From an uncultured Pelagibacteraceae bacterium (GTDB taxonomy: Bacteria > Pseudomonadota > Alphaproteobacteria > Pelagibacterales > Pelagibacteraceae), in contig CACPQC010000002.1 of the NCBI GenBank assembly GCA_902635975.1, positions 1 through 57,033 on the forward strand: a stretch of 57,033 bases of DNA. The letters run 5' to 3'. Positions 31,217 to 38,580 of the stretch are shown here, one piece after another. The notes beneath the pieces were generated by a model. It did not search any database. It was given only the letters and a program-made list of their open reading frames with translations, and was not told where the DNA came from. The position numbers and the translations under genes are program-made. Numbering within the stretch: position 1 is the first letter of the stretch; every line of letters starts with the position of its first letter.

Positions 31217-32899
31217 TTAAGAATTCTTTATGCCCTCAACCAGTTTTATATTTATTTTGTTAATCATTTCCTCTTCTGCATCATCCATTTTAAGAACATT
31301 TGACCAAAAATATCTTGCTTGAATTTTACGATTTAGTTTCCATAGAATATCTCCATAATGATCATTAACTATGGGATCATCTGGCATCAACTCCACTGCT
31401 CTCTTTAAAAATTTTTCAGCCTTGATGAAATCATTAATCAAATAATAAGCCCATCCAATAGAGTCAATTATATAAGGATCATCAGTAGTAGCCTCATAGG
31501 CTATCTTAAGCATATCAATTGCTTCATAAATTTTATAATCTCGTTCTAGCCATGAATAAGCAAGATAATTTAAAATATATGCATCGTCTGGAGTGATTTC
31601 TAAGGCTTGCAGCAAATCTTCGTCTGCTTTTTGAAATTTATTTAATCTTTCATAACTACCTCCCCTTCTATATAGAAGATCTGATTTCATCTCAGAACTT
31701 ATATCAAAAGACTCTAACAGTTTTGTATAATACTTTATTGCTTGCTCGTATTCTTTCGAATTTTTATAAAAGTTTGCTATATCAAATAATATTTTTTTAT
31801 TTGGTTCATCAATTTTATCAAACTCAGCTGTAATATAATTCAAAGCCTCTTTTTTGTTTCTTTGCTTCTCAATTATTTGAGCCTCCTTTTTAACTCTAAA
31901 CCAGTAATAAAAATTATCTTCTTTTTTAAAGACTTTTAGAGTTTTTTTAGATTTCAAGTACTCTTGATTAAAATATTGATTTTCTGCTACTAGAGCTAAA
32001 TTAAATTTGAATTTGGGATTTAAATAATTAGATAAATTTAAATAGAAATTAGATTTATTAAAATTGTCCTGTGAAGAATACAGATTTGAAACTAAAAATA
32101 GAAATTCACTAATTACATCATTAGAATTTTTACAAGAAAAAACTTGTGTCAATTTTTCTGAATTTCCTTTCTCAATCCAACTTTTACTCTGGGACAATAA
32201 CAAAGTAGAATTAATGTACTCAATATCATCAGTGAGTATTTTTGCATCCTTTAATCTGTTGGTCTGTATCAAATGACTTAGATAAAAAAATATGTATCTT
32301 GTATAATCGCCTTCAGTATCATTAATAAGTTTTAGAAAATAAGAGTCTGTATTTTTATCATTTAAATAACATCTTTGAAACGCTTCAGAAATAATAGTTA
32401 ATTTTCCAAAATTTTGTTTTTCATCTAAAAATTTTTTTTCTTTAAAAAGATAAATATACTGTTTCAAACTCTCACTAATAGCTGAATTAAATCCATTTTG
32501 TTCATCAAATTCTTTTAGTTTATTTACATACCTATATGCTCTGTCTAAATCATTTTTTTTCAAACCATCTACAATTAACAATAAATAAGCATCAAAAAAT
32601 ATTTGGTTTTTATTTTGATTATTTTTAATCAAATTTATAGCTTGAGAAATTTTATTTTCTAAAACTAAAGAATTAACATATCTTTTTAAATAAGGTTCGT
32701 GAGCATTAAGTAAAATCTTCGATGAATTAAAAAATTCTAGTGCTGAAGAATTATCTTTATTATCAAAAGCTACTATCCCTGAAAAATATTTTGATATGTT
32801 TTTGGAATTTAGTCTATCGAAACTAGCACTTTGAGAATTGAATGAAATTTGATAAATTATCAAAATAATAAATAGAAATTTTAATTTTTTAAAGAGCAT
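31217..32899 (-). CDS. Exported tetratricopeptide-repeat protein
   Basis: A 560-aa protein with an N-terminal signal or anchor sequence (LFIILIIYQISFNSQS). At least four TPR units are visible in the C-terminal half (about 375-545): EQAIKYYTKLLE, KADEDLLQALEITPDDAYILNYLAYSWLE, EAIDMLKIAYEATTDDPYIIDSIGWAYY, and KAEKFLKRAVELMPDDPIVNDHYGDILW. The N-terminal half is less regular and may hold degenerate helical repeats. TPR proteins of this size beside ispE are frequent in alphaproteobacteria, but their role is not established. Divergent from the UDG-like gene with only 11 bp between start codons. Confidence 0.82.
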   Translation of the reverse strand: MLFKKLKFLFIILIIYQISFNSQSASFDRLNSKNISKYFSGIVAFDNKDNSSALEFFNSSKILLNAHEPYLKRYVNSLVLENKISQAINLIKNNQNKNQIFFDAYLLLIVDGLKKNDLDRAYRYVNKLKEFDEQNGFNSAISESLKQYIYLFKEKKFLDEKQNFGKLTIISEAFQRCYLNDKNTDSYFLKLINDTEGDYTRYIFFYLSHLIQTNRLKDAKILTDDIEYINSTLLLSQSKSWIEKGNSEKLTQVFSCKNSNDVISEFLFLVSNLYSSQDNFNKSNFYLNLSNYLNPKFKFNLALVAENQYFNQEYLKSKKTLKVFKKEDNFYYWFRVKKEAQIIEKQRNKKEALNYITAEFDKIDEPNKKILFDIANFYKNSKEYEQAIKYYTKLLESFDISSEMKSDLLYRRGGSYERLNKFQKADEDLLQALEITPDDAYILNYLAYSWLERDYKIYEAIDMLKIAYEATTDDPYIIDSIGWAYYLINDFIKAEKFLKRAVELMPDDPIVNDHYGDILWKLNRKIQARYFWSNVLKMDDAEEEMINKINIKLVEGIKNS

Positions 32900-32910
32900 A
32901 TCTGCAGTGT

Positions 32911-33639
32911 ATGACTAAAAAAGGCTTAAATCAAAATGCTAAATATGTACAAGAATTTATTGAGAAAATTGAGCCTAATTTTATTTTTGAAAATAAACCC
33001 ATAAATAGATTTAAAATTGTTAAGCATAGTGAGAAAAAAGTCGTCCAAAATAATTTAAATAAAAAAACAAAACTCCAGGAACTGAAAAGAAAAATTAATT
33101 CAATTGATGATTGTAATTTAAAAGATAATGCAAAAAATCTTATTTTAGGAGATGGAAACATTGATAGTCCAATTATGTTAATTGGTGAAACACCTGGATA
33201 TTTAGAGGATAACTCTGGTTATTCCTTTCAGGGAAATGTCGGCGAATTGTTAAAAAAAATGTTAATAGCCATAAATATTGAAAAAGAAAAAATATATACA
33301 GCATACTCAATAAATTTTAGACCTCCTGATGATAGAAAACCGACAAGTAAAGAAATAAAGAGATACTCAATTTTTATAAAAGAGCATATCACTATTATTG
33401 ATCCAAAAATTATCATTTTAATGGGAAGCACTGCCATGGAGGCAGTAACGGGTATTAATGACAAAATTTCTTTAGAACGAGGAAATTGGAAAGAGATAAT
33501 TCTTAACAACAAAACCTACCCTCTCATTATTTCTTTTAGTCCGTCTTACTTAATTAGATTCCCTGAAAATAAAAAATATTCATGGGAAGATTTAAAGAAA
33601 ATAAAAACAAAAATTGAGGATTTAAATATTAAAGTATAA
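32911..33639 (+). CDS. Uracil-DNA glycosylase superfamily protein, divergent family 4-like
   Basis: A 242-aa protein. The central motif GETPGYLEDNSGYSFQGNVG (about 92-111) followed by ELLKKMLIAI is the family 4 signature (GEAPG-x-ED...G-x-PFVG-x-AG). FRPPDDRKPT matches the later N-x-x-K-C-RPP-x-NR-x-P block with the Cys replaced by Phe. Only one Cys (C68) remains in the whole protein, so the four-Cys [4Fe-4S] site of family 4 is missing. The second motif reads SPSYLIR (210-216), without the usual His. About 60 residues of N-terminal extension precede the fold. Activity on uracil is uncertain. It overlaps rnhB by one base (TAATG). Confidence 0.75.
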   Translation: MTKKGLNQNAKYVQEFIEKIEPNFIFENKPINRFKIVKHSEKKVVQNNLNKKTKLQELKRKINSIDDCNLKDNAKNLILGDGNIDSPIMLIGETPGYLEDNSGYSFQGNVGELLKKMLIAINIEKEKIYTAYSINFRPPDDRKPTSKEIKRYSIFIKEHITIIDPKIIILMGSTAMEAVTGINDKISLERGNWKEIILNNKTYPLIISFSPSYLIRFPENKKYSWEDLKKIKTKIEDLNIKV

Positions 33640-34199
33640 TGAGATTGATTGCAGGAGTAGATGAGGTCGGACGAGGTAGTTTAATTGGTCCAGTTTATGC
33701 AGCTGCAGTAATATTAAATAGGACTATTGATAAAAAATTATTAAAGGACTCTAAAAGTTTAAATAAATCTAATAGAGAAGTATTATCTAAGTATATCAAA
33801 AAAAATTCAATCTGGGCAGTAGGTAGAGCAACAGTTGCGGAAATTGAAAAAAAAAATATTTTACAAGCAAGTTTACTTGCAATGAAAAGGGCAATAAAAA
33901 AGCTCAAAAAAAAACCTCACTTAATTTTTATCGATGGTAATAAATTGCCAAAAATTAAAAATTATCATCTTAAAGCTGTAATAAAGGGAGACCAAAAAAT
34001 ACCATCTATATCTGCGGCCTCAATTATTGCCAAGGTTTCTCGAGATAAAATGATAACAAATTTGTCAAAAAAGTTTGATGGTTATTGTTGGGATCAAAAT
34101 TTTGGTTATGGGACTAAGCAACATTTAAAAGCCATAAAAAAACTTGGTATTACAAGACATCATAGAGTCACTTTTAATCCAATTATCAGTTATAAATAA
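33639..34199 (+). CDS. rnhB: Ribonuclease HII
   Basis: A 186-aa RNase HII. The catalytic acidic pair is in AGVDEVGRGSLIGPVYAAAV (D7 and E8 region), the third Asp is in LIFIDGNK, and the fourth is in ISAASIIAKVSRDKM. The FGYGTKQHLKAIKKLGITRHHR tail is typical. It removes single ribonucleotides and RNA primers. RNase HI (rnhA) is also in this window, at 49584. The start shares a base with the previous stop. Confidence 0.96.
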   Translation: MRLIAGVDEVGRGSLIGPVYAAAVILNRTIDKKLLKDSKSLNKSNREVLSKYIKKNSIWAVGRATVAEIEKKNILQASLLAMKRAIKKLKKKPHLIFIDGNKLPKIKNYHLKAVIKGDQKIPSISAASIIAKVSRDKMITNLSKKFDGYCWDQNFGYGTKQHLKAIKKLGITRHHRVTFNPIISYK

Positions 34200-34227
34200 G
34201 TTTCACGTAGAAACACAATATCTTGTG
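34199..34227. repeat. Two tandem inverted repeats after rnhB, the first parS-like
   Basis: Directly after the rnhB stop, GTTTC (34200-34204) and GAAAC (34210-34214) flank ACGTA. The extended sequence AGTTTCACGTAGAAACA (34199-34215) differs from the bacterial parS palindrome TGTTTCACGTGAAACA by its first base and one inserted A. A second dyad, CACAA-tatc-TTGTG, spans 34214-34227. Neither is followed by a T-run, so a rho-independent terminator on the plus strand is not supported. Confidence 0.45.
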
Positions 34228-34285
34228 ATCTTAAAAAAAAACCACACATATCAAGTTCAAATAATTCAATCCTAGGTTGACCCAA

Positions 34286-34301
34286 GAATCTTTTTGGAGT
34301 C
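34286..34301. promoter_or_regulatory. Two GANTC sites in the ccrM leader
   Basis: GAATC at 34286-34290 and GAGTC at 34297-34301 lie 11 bp apart and 18-33 bp before the ccrM ATG. GANTC is the site methylated by CcrM-type enzymes. In Caulobacter the ccrM leader also has GANTC sites linked to methylation-sensitive expression, so self-regulation is plausible. No test of methylation is possible from sequence. Confidence 0.5.
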
Positions 34302-34318
34302 TAATTTATTTTTATAAA

Positions 34319-35389
34319 ATGAATTTAAACTTAAAAAATAAATTAATTAATGGTGATAGTTTAAAAGAACTAAAAAAAATTCCTGATGAAACTTTTGATT
34401 TAATCTTTGCCGACCCCCCTTACAACCTACAATTAAAAGGTGAACTTACAAGACCAGATAGATCTAAAGTTAGCGCAGTAAATGATAAATGGGATCAATT
34501 TGAAAATTTCAAAAAATATGATGACTTCACTTATTCATGGTTAAGCGAATGTAAAAGAATTTTAAAAAAAGATGGAGCTATTTGGGTAATTGGTAGTTAT
34601 CACAATATATTTAGAGTTGGTACAGCTATTCAAAATTTAGGTTTTTGGATTTTAAATGACGTCATTTGGAATAAAAAAAATCCAATGCCAAATTTTAGAG
34701 GAACTCGTTTCACCAATGCCCACGAAACTTTAATTTGGGCATCTAAGTCTGAAAAATCAAAATATACTTTTAATTATCAATCCTTAAAATGTTTAAATGA
34801 TGATCTTCAAATGAGATCTAACTGGGAATTGCCGATTTGTAATGGTTCTGAAAGACTAAAAAAGAATGGAAAAAAAGTACATTCTACTCAAAAACCTGAG
34901 GCTCTACTTCACAGAATTTTATTAGCAACCTCAAATAAAAATGATTTAGTTTTAGACCCTTTTTTAGGATCAGGAACAACAGCAACAGTTGCAAAAAAAT
35001 TGGGTAGAAATTATTACGGAATTGAAAAAGAAAAAACTTATTTCAAAGCTGCCGAACAAAGATTAAAGAAAGCAAAACCTATAGAAGATGATTATTTAGA
35101 CACTTTGCAAAATGGTAGATCTAAGCCAAGAGTACCATTTGGGTCATTAGTTGAATTAGGAATAATTAAACCAGGCACTACTATTTTCGATAATAAAAAG
35201 AAAATCAATGCAAAAATTATGGCTGATGGCAGTATCAAACATGCTCAAACTGAAGGCTCAATCCATAAAGTAGCAGCTACAATTTTAGGTGCTGAAAGCT
35301 GTAATGGATGGACCTATTGGCATTATAACTTAAATGGAAACGCAGTTCCTATCGATCATTTGAGACAAAGGTTGATTTCTAATAGTTAG
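34319..35389 (+). CDS. ccrM: CcrM-type adenine-N6 DNA methyltransferase (GANTC)
   Basis: A 356-aa beta-class methyltransferase from the ATG at 34319; a TTG 42 nt upstream would add a non-family N-terminus. The catalytic DPPY comes first (FADPPYNLQLKG, about 32-35), then VIGSYHNIFRVG and KNPMPNFRGTRFTNAHETLIW, then the SAM motif LDPFLGSGTTA (about 220-230). The additional C-terminal domain of about 80 residues (SLVELGIIKPGT onwards) is specific to CcrM. Alphaproteobacterial CcrM methylates GANTC and helps time the cell cycle. Convergent with the FAD monooxygenase gene (4-nt overlap). Confidence 0.95.
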   Translation: MNLNLKNKLINGDSLKELKKIPDETFDLIFADPPYNLQLKGELTRPDRSKVSAVNDKWDQFENFKKYDDFTYSWLSECKRILKKDGAIWVIGSYHNIFRVGTAIQNLGFWILNDVIWNKKNPMPNFRGTRFTNAHETLIWASKSEKSKYTFNYQSLKCLNDDLQMRSNWELPICNGSERLKKNGKKVHSTQKPEALLHRILLATSNKNDLVLDPFLGSGTTATVAKKLGRNYYGIEKEKTYFKAAEQRLKKAKPIEDDYLDTLQNGRSKPRVPFGSLVELGIIKPGTTIFDNKKKINAKIMADGSIKHAQTEGSIHKVAATILGAESCNGWTYWHYNLNGNAVPIDHLRQRLISNS

Positions 35390-36531
35390 TTTTTATATAT
35401 TTTCCCAAGGTAGACCTCTAAAAACTTTTTGTTTTTTACTAATCTTTTCAAAAAAATATTTCTTAAAAATGTAGTTAAAGGATTAGATAAATGAAAAGCA
35501 AATTGATTAAATTTTGAGCGATTATTTACCATCTTTATTTTATCAACTCTATTTCTAAAAAAATTACTCTTAGTATTATTCTCTATATTCTCAAATAATT
35601 CATATGCACCTTCTATTGATTGTGATGCACCTTGAGCAAATGATGGTGAAAAAGCAAAAAAAGCATCTCCTATTAGATGAATGTTATTATTATTAACCTC
35701 AAAAAAATCATGACTTACAAATACTGGATATATCTTTAAATCATTAATACTATCAAAAAATTCCTTATTTAAGTGCGGAACTTTATCTAAAATTTTTCTG
35801 ATAAAATTATCATCTTTAAACAAAGAAAAATCTTTTTGCTCATCCCTTGAAAGTTTGAATTTCATTATAGCTATATAGTTTAAATCACCATTAGGAGAGA
35901 CCGGATAAATAACACAGTGAAAATTTGAACCTAAAAACAATGAGATATTTTTTTTATCAGCCATGTTTGAAGAACTTGGTATAATTCCTCTAATAGCTAA
36001 AGTGTCATTAAATTTTGGTTCAATTTGATTTTTTGATAACAGATATTTACTCTTTGAAAAGACTCCATCTGAAATAATTAAGTAATCAAATTCATAAATT
36101 TCATTATTTTCAAAAGAGATTTTAACAATTTGATCTTGTTGTTCTATCTTTGAAATAGTGTGGTCAAATTTTATCTCTTTTTCTAAATCCTTTTTTAAAA
36201 AATTAATGAGTGATGATCTTTTAAGAGTAGTATATTTACAATTTTCAGTATTAAAATCTGATATATTTAATTCAGATATCTTATTAAAATTCTTAATTGA
36301 GTAAAAATTAATTTTATCTGGATTAAATTTTTCACTGTTTTCTAATTTATCAAACTGGATTTTATTTAATAGTTTAATGCTGTTGACAGATAATTGAATA
36401 CCGTAACCTTCTTTCAAATTGATTGAGCTATTTCTCTCAAAGATAGTTACTTGATACTTTTTATTTCTCTTAAATAAATTAGCAATGAATAGTCCTGAAA
36501 TACCAGCGCCAATTACAGCTATTTTTTTCAT
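35386..36531 (-). CDS. FAD-dependent monooxygenase (PHBH fold)
   Basis: A 381-aa flavoprotein hydroxylase. The Rossmann motif is VIGAGISGLFIANLF at the N-terminus, and the FAD ribityl-binding block is IHLIGDAFFAFSPSFAQGASQ (about 285-305, the GD motif). The middle holds the substrate-domain sheet with DYLIISDGVFSKSK. It resembles salicylate/kynurenine-type and UbiH-like hydroxylases. A role in ubiquinone ring hydroxylation or in aromatic oxidation is possible, but the substrate cannot be named. It abuts mutY (1-nt overlap) on the same strand. Confidence 0.85.
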   Translation of the reverse strand: MKKIAVIGAGISGLFIANLFKRNKKYQVTIFERNSSINLKEGYGIQLSVNSIKLLNKIQFDKLENSEKFNPDKINFYSIKNFNKISELNISDFNTENCKYTTLKRSSLINFLKKDLEKEIKFDHTISKIEQQDQIVKISFENNEIYEFDYLIISDGVFSKSKYLLSKNQIEPKFNDTLAIRGIIPSSSNMADKKNISLFLGSNFHCVIYPVSPNGDLNYIAIMKFKLSRDEQKDFSLFKDDNFIRKILDKVPHLNKEFFDSINDLKIYPVFVSHDFFEVNNNNIHLIGDAFFAFSPSFAQGASQSIEGAYELFENIENNTKSNFFRNRVDKIKMVNNRSKFNQFAFHLSNPLTTFLRNIFLKRLVKNKKFLEVYLGKIYKN

Positions 36532-37511
36532 TAATTTTTTTCTAAATATTTAACCACTTTTTTAGTGAATGTTGGAAGCATATAATTATCTAATTTTTTT
36601 TTATCAAACCAATATGATGAGGAAAATCTTTTTGCATTTTTGAGATATTGAATTTTTATATTCATATTCATGTTTGACATTTTAAAATTAAGATTTTTAT
36701 TAAAATTTTTTGGGTTAGATAATTCTTCCATCGGAAAAATTGATAAATTTTTAAGAAAGTTAAATTTTGTATTTTTGACTAATAAATATTTTTGATTTTT
36801 TTTATAAACTTTAAGAATAAAATATTTTTCTTTATTCTTTTTTGTAATTTTAGCTAAATCAAAATCTTTCTTTTTAAAAGACTTGCATTTTTTTGGAATA
36901 GGACACCCGCTACATTCAGGATTTTTTGGTTTACATATCATTGCTCCTAATTCCATTAATGCTTGGGCATAATCACTTGCTCTTGATGAAATTCCAAAAA
37001 TAGATTTTTTTTCTATTAGATTGTCTTTTTGTATTTCCTTATCTTTTTTTAAATAAAGATATCTTTTTAAGACCCTTTCGATGTTTCCATCTAAAGGAAT
37101 GTAGGATTTGTTAAAGGCAATTGCTAAGATTGCATTAGCAGTGTAATTGCCAATACCAGGTAAAGATATTAAATCACCATAATTATTTGGAATTTTTCCA
37201 TTATATTTACTAATTATAATTTTAGCAGTTTTTTTTAGATTTCTTGCTCTAGAATAATATCCAAGGCCCTCCCAAAGTTTTATTAATTTTTTATCATTAA
37301 CTTTTGCAAGAGAATTTATGGAAGGTAAATTTTTAATAAATCTTTCAAAAAAAGGAATTACAGTCGTAACTTGAGTTTGTTGCAACATAAATTCACTTAT
37401 TAGTGTGTAATATTGTTTTTTTTCTAAAGAAACTTTTTTTCTCCAAGGTAGAGATCTTTTATTTAAATCGTACCATTTAAGAATTTTTTTTGTTATTATC
37501 TTTTCCTTCAT
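36531..37511 (-). CDS. mutY: A/G-specific adenine glycosylase
   Basis: A 326-aa MutY from the ATG at 37511. The catalytic Glu is in ISEFMLQQTQV, the helix-hairpin-helix is LPGIGNYTANAILAIAF, and the catalytic Asp is in PLDGNIERV. The [4Fe-4S] cluster is CKPKNPECSGCPIPKKC (C-x6-C-x2-C-x5-C). A C-terminal MutT-like domain follows but is short and Lys-rich. It removes A opposite 8-oxoguanine. Its start codon is directly back to back with that of the dciA-like gene, with no intergenic base. Confidence 0.94.
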   Translation of the reverse strand: MKEKIITKKILKWYDLNKRSLPWRKKVSLEKKQYYTLISEFMLQQTQVTTVIPFFERFIKNLPSINSLAKVNDKKLIKLWEGLGYYSRARNLKKTAKIIISKYNGKIPNNYGDLISLPGIGNYTANAILAIAFNKSYIPLDGNIERVLKRYLYLKKDKEIQKDNLIEKKSIFGISSRASDYAQALMELGAMICKPKNPECSGCPIPKKCKSFKKKDFDLAKITKKNKEKYFILKVYKKNQKYLLVKNTKFNFLKNLSIFPMEELSNPKNFNKNLNFKMSNMNMNIKIQYLKNAKRFSSSYWFDKKKLDNYMLPTFTKKVVKYLEKN

Positions 37512-38000
37512 ATGCAATATAAAAATAATACTAAGCAGAGATTCAATACCATTCAAGGTTTAAGATCCTTAAAAGACACTTTGCCGAAAAATATTAAAAA
37601 AGTAATAAATAATAGAGGTCAAGTCTACTCAGAAGTACTCAATAACTGGAAGATTATAGCTGGAGAAAGTCTTTTTAAATTTTGTTATCCAAAATCATTT
37701 AAAAATTCAAATAAATTTGGAGTTAGTACTTTATTAGTAATGGTTCAAAGAGGTAAAGAAGTAGATTTAGAATATTCCAAAAAAGAAATTGTAGATAGAA
37801 TGAATAACTTTTTTGGAAAGACAGTTGTAGAAAAGATTAAATTTACAAGCTTTGATGATGATAAAAGAATTGTCAGTAGAGAAGAAAAATCAAATTCTAG
37901 TGTGACAAAAGATAAATTTAATAAAAAAATTAAAAATATTAAAAATGATAAAATTAAAAAATCTCTAATAAAATTAACTAAGGTATTCAGAGAAAAATGA
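37512..38000 (+). CDS. dciA: DUF721 / DciA-like replication helicase loader
   Basis: A 162-aa protein of the DUF721 family. The signature NNRGQVYSEVLNNWKIIAGESLFKFCYP and the downstream TLLVMVQRGKEVDLEY beta-strand match DciA N-terminal domains, followed by a Lys-rich disordered tail of about 45 residues. DciA loads or assists the DnaB helicase in bacteria lacking DnaC. The order mutY-DUF721-dsbA-smc is conserved in alphaproteobacteria, which supports the call. It overlaps the dsbA-like gene by 4 nt (ATGA). Confidence 0.82.
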   Translation: MQYKNNTKQRFNTIQGLRSLKDTLPKNIKKVINNRGQVYSEVLNNWKIIAGESLFKFCYPKSFKNSNKFGVSTLLVMVQRGKEVDLEYSKKEIVDRMNNFFGKTVVEKIKFTSFDDDKRIVSREEKSNSSVTKDKFNKKIKNIKNDKIKKSLIKLTKVFREK

Positions 38001-38572
38001 GGAAGCTTTTATTTATTTTTATTGCAATTTTTGGATTGTTTAACAGTTCAAGTGCTGAAACTATAAGAATTACCTCGGGAAAAGAAAATGCCAAGATTAC
38101 AATTATTGCATATGAGTCTTTGACTTGTAGCCATTGTGCTGATTTTCATAAAAAAATTTATCCTCAACTTAAAAAAGATTTTATTGATCCAGGTCTAGTA
38201 AAAATTGAATTTAGACACTTCCCTTTAGATGCTGCAGCTTTTAATGCCTCAAAAATTGCCCAATGTAATCAACTACAAAGTTTAGAAATTTTAGAGAGTT
38301 TATATGCTAATCAACAAGAATGGGTTAAAGGCAAAACTGTTATTGAATTAAACGAAAATCTGAAAAAATTCATTAACAAAGAGGGTTATAAAATTGATTT
38401 CGAAAAGTGCATTAACGATAAAAAAATCGAAGATTTTGTTTTAAATGATCGAGTCGAAGGAGCTAAAAAATATAAAGTAAATTCTACTCCTACGATAATA
38501 ATAAATAACAAAAAGTTTGATAAATCTCTTAATTACAAAAATTTAAAAAAATCACTGGAAAAACTGATATAA
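37997..38572 (+). CDS. Exported DsbA-family thiol:disulfide oxidoreductase
   Basis: A 191-aa protein with a signal peptide (LLFIFIAIFGLFNSSSA). The thioredoxin fold has the active-site Cys-Ser-His-Cys in ESLTCSHCADFHKKIYP (about residues 41-44), FRHFPLDAAAFNASKIA, and the cis-Pro loop in VNSTPTIIIN. This is the DsbA/DSBA_2-like group that oxidises or isomerises periplasmic disulfides. It lies between dciA and smc, as in related genomes. Confidence 0.9.
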   Translation: MRKLLFIFIAIFGLFNSSSAETIRITSGKENAKITIIAYESLTCSHCADFHKKIYPQLKKDFIDPGLVKIEFRHFPLDAAAFNASKIAQCNQLQSLEILESLYANQQEWVKGKTVIELNENLKKFINKEGYKIDFEKCINDKKIEDFVLNDRVEGAKKYKVNSTPTIIINNKKFDKSLNYKNLKKSLEKLI

Positions 38573-38580
38573 GTTGATCC

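Noticed and set aside
34200..34214. Rho-independent terminator for rnhB
   Set aside because: The hairpin has only a 5-bp stem with no T-run after it on the plus strand.
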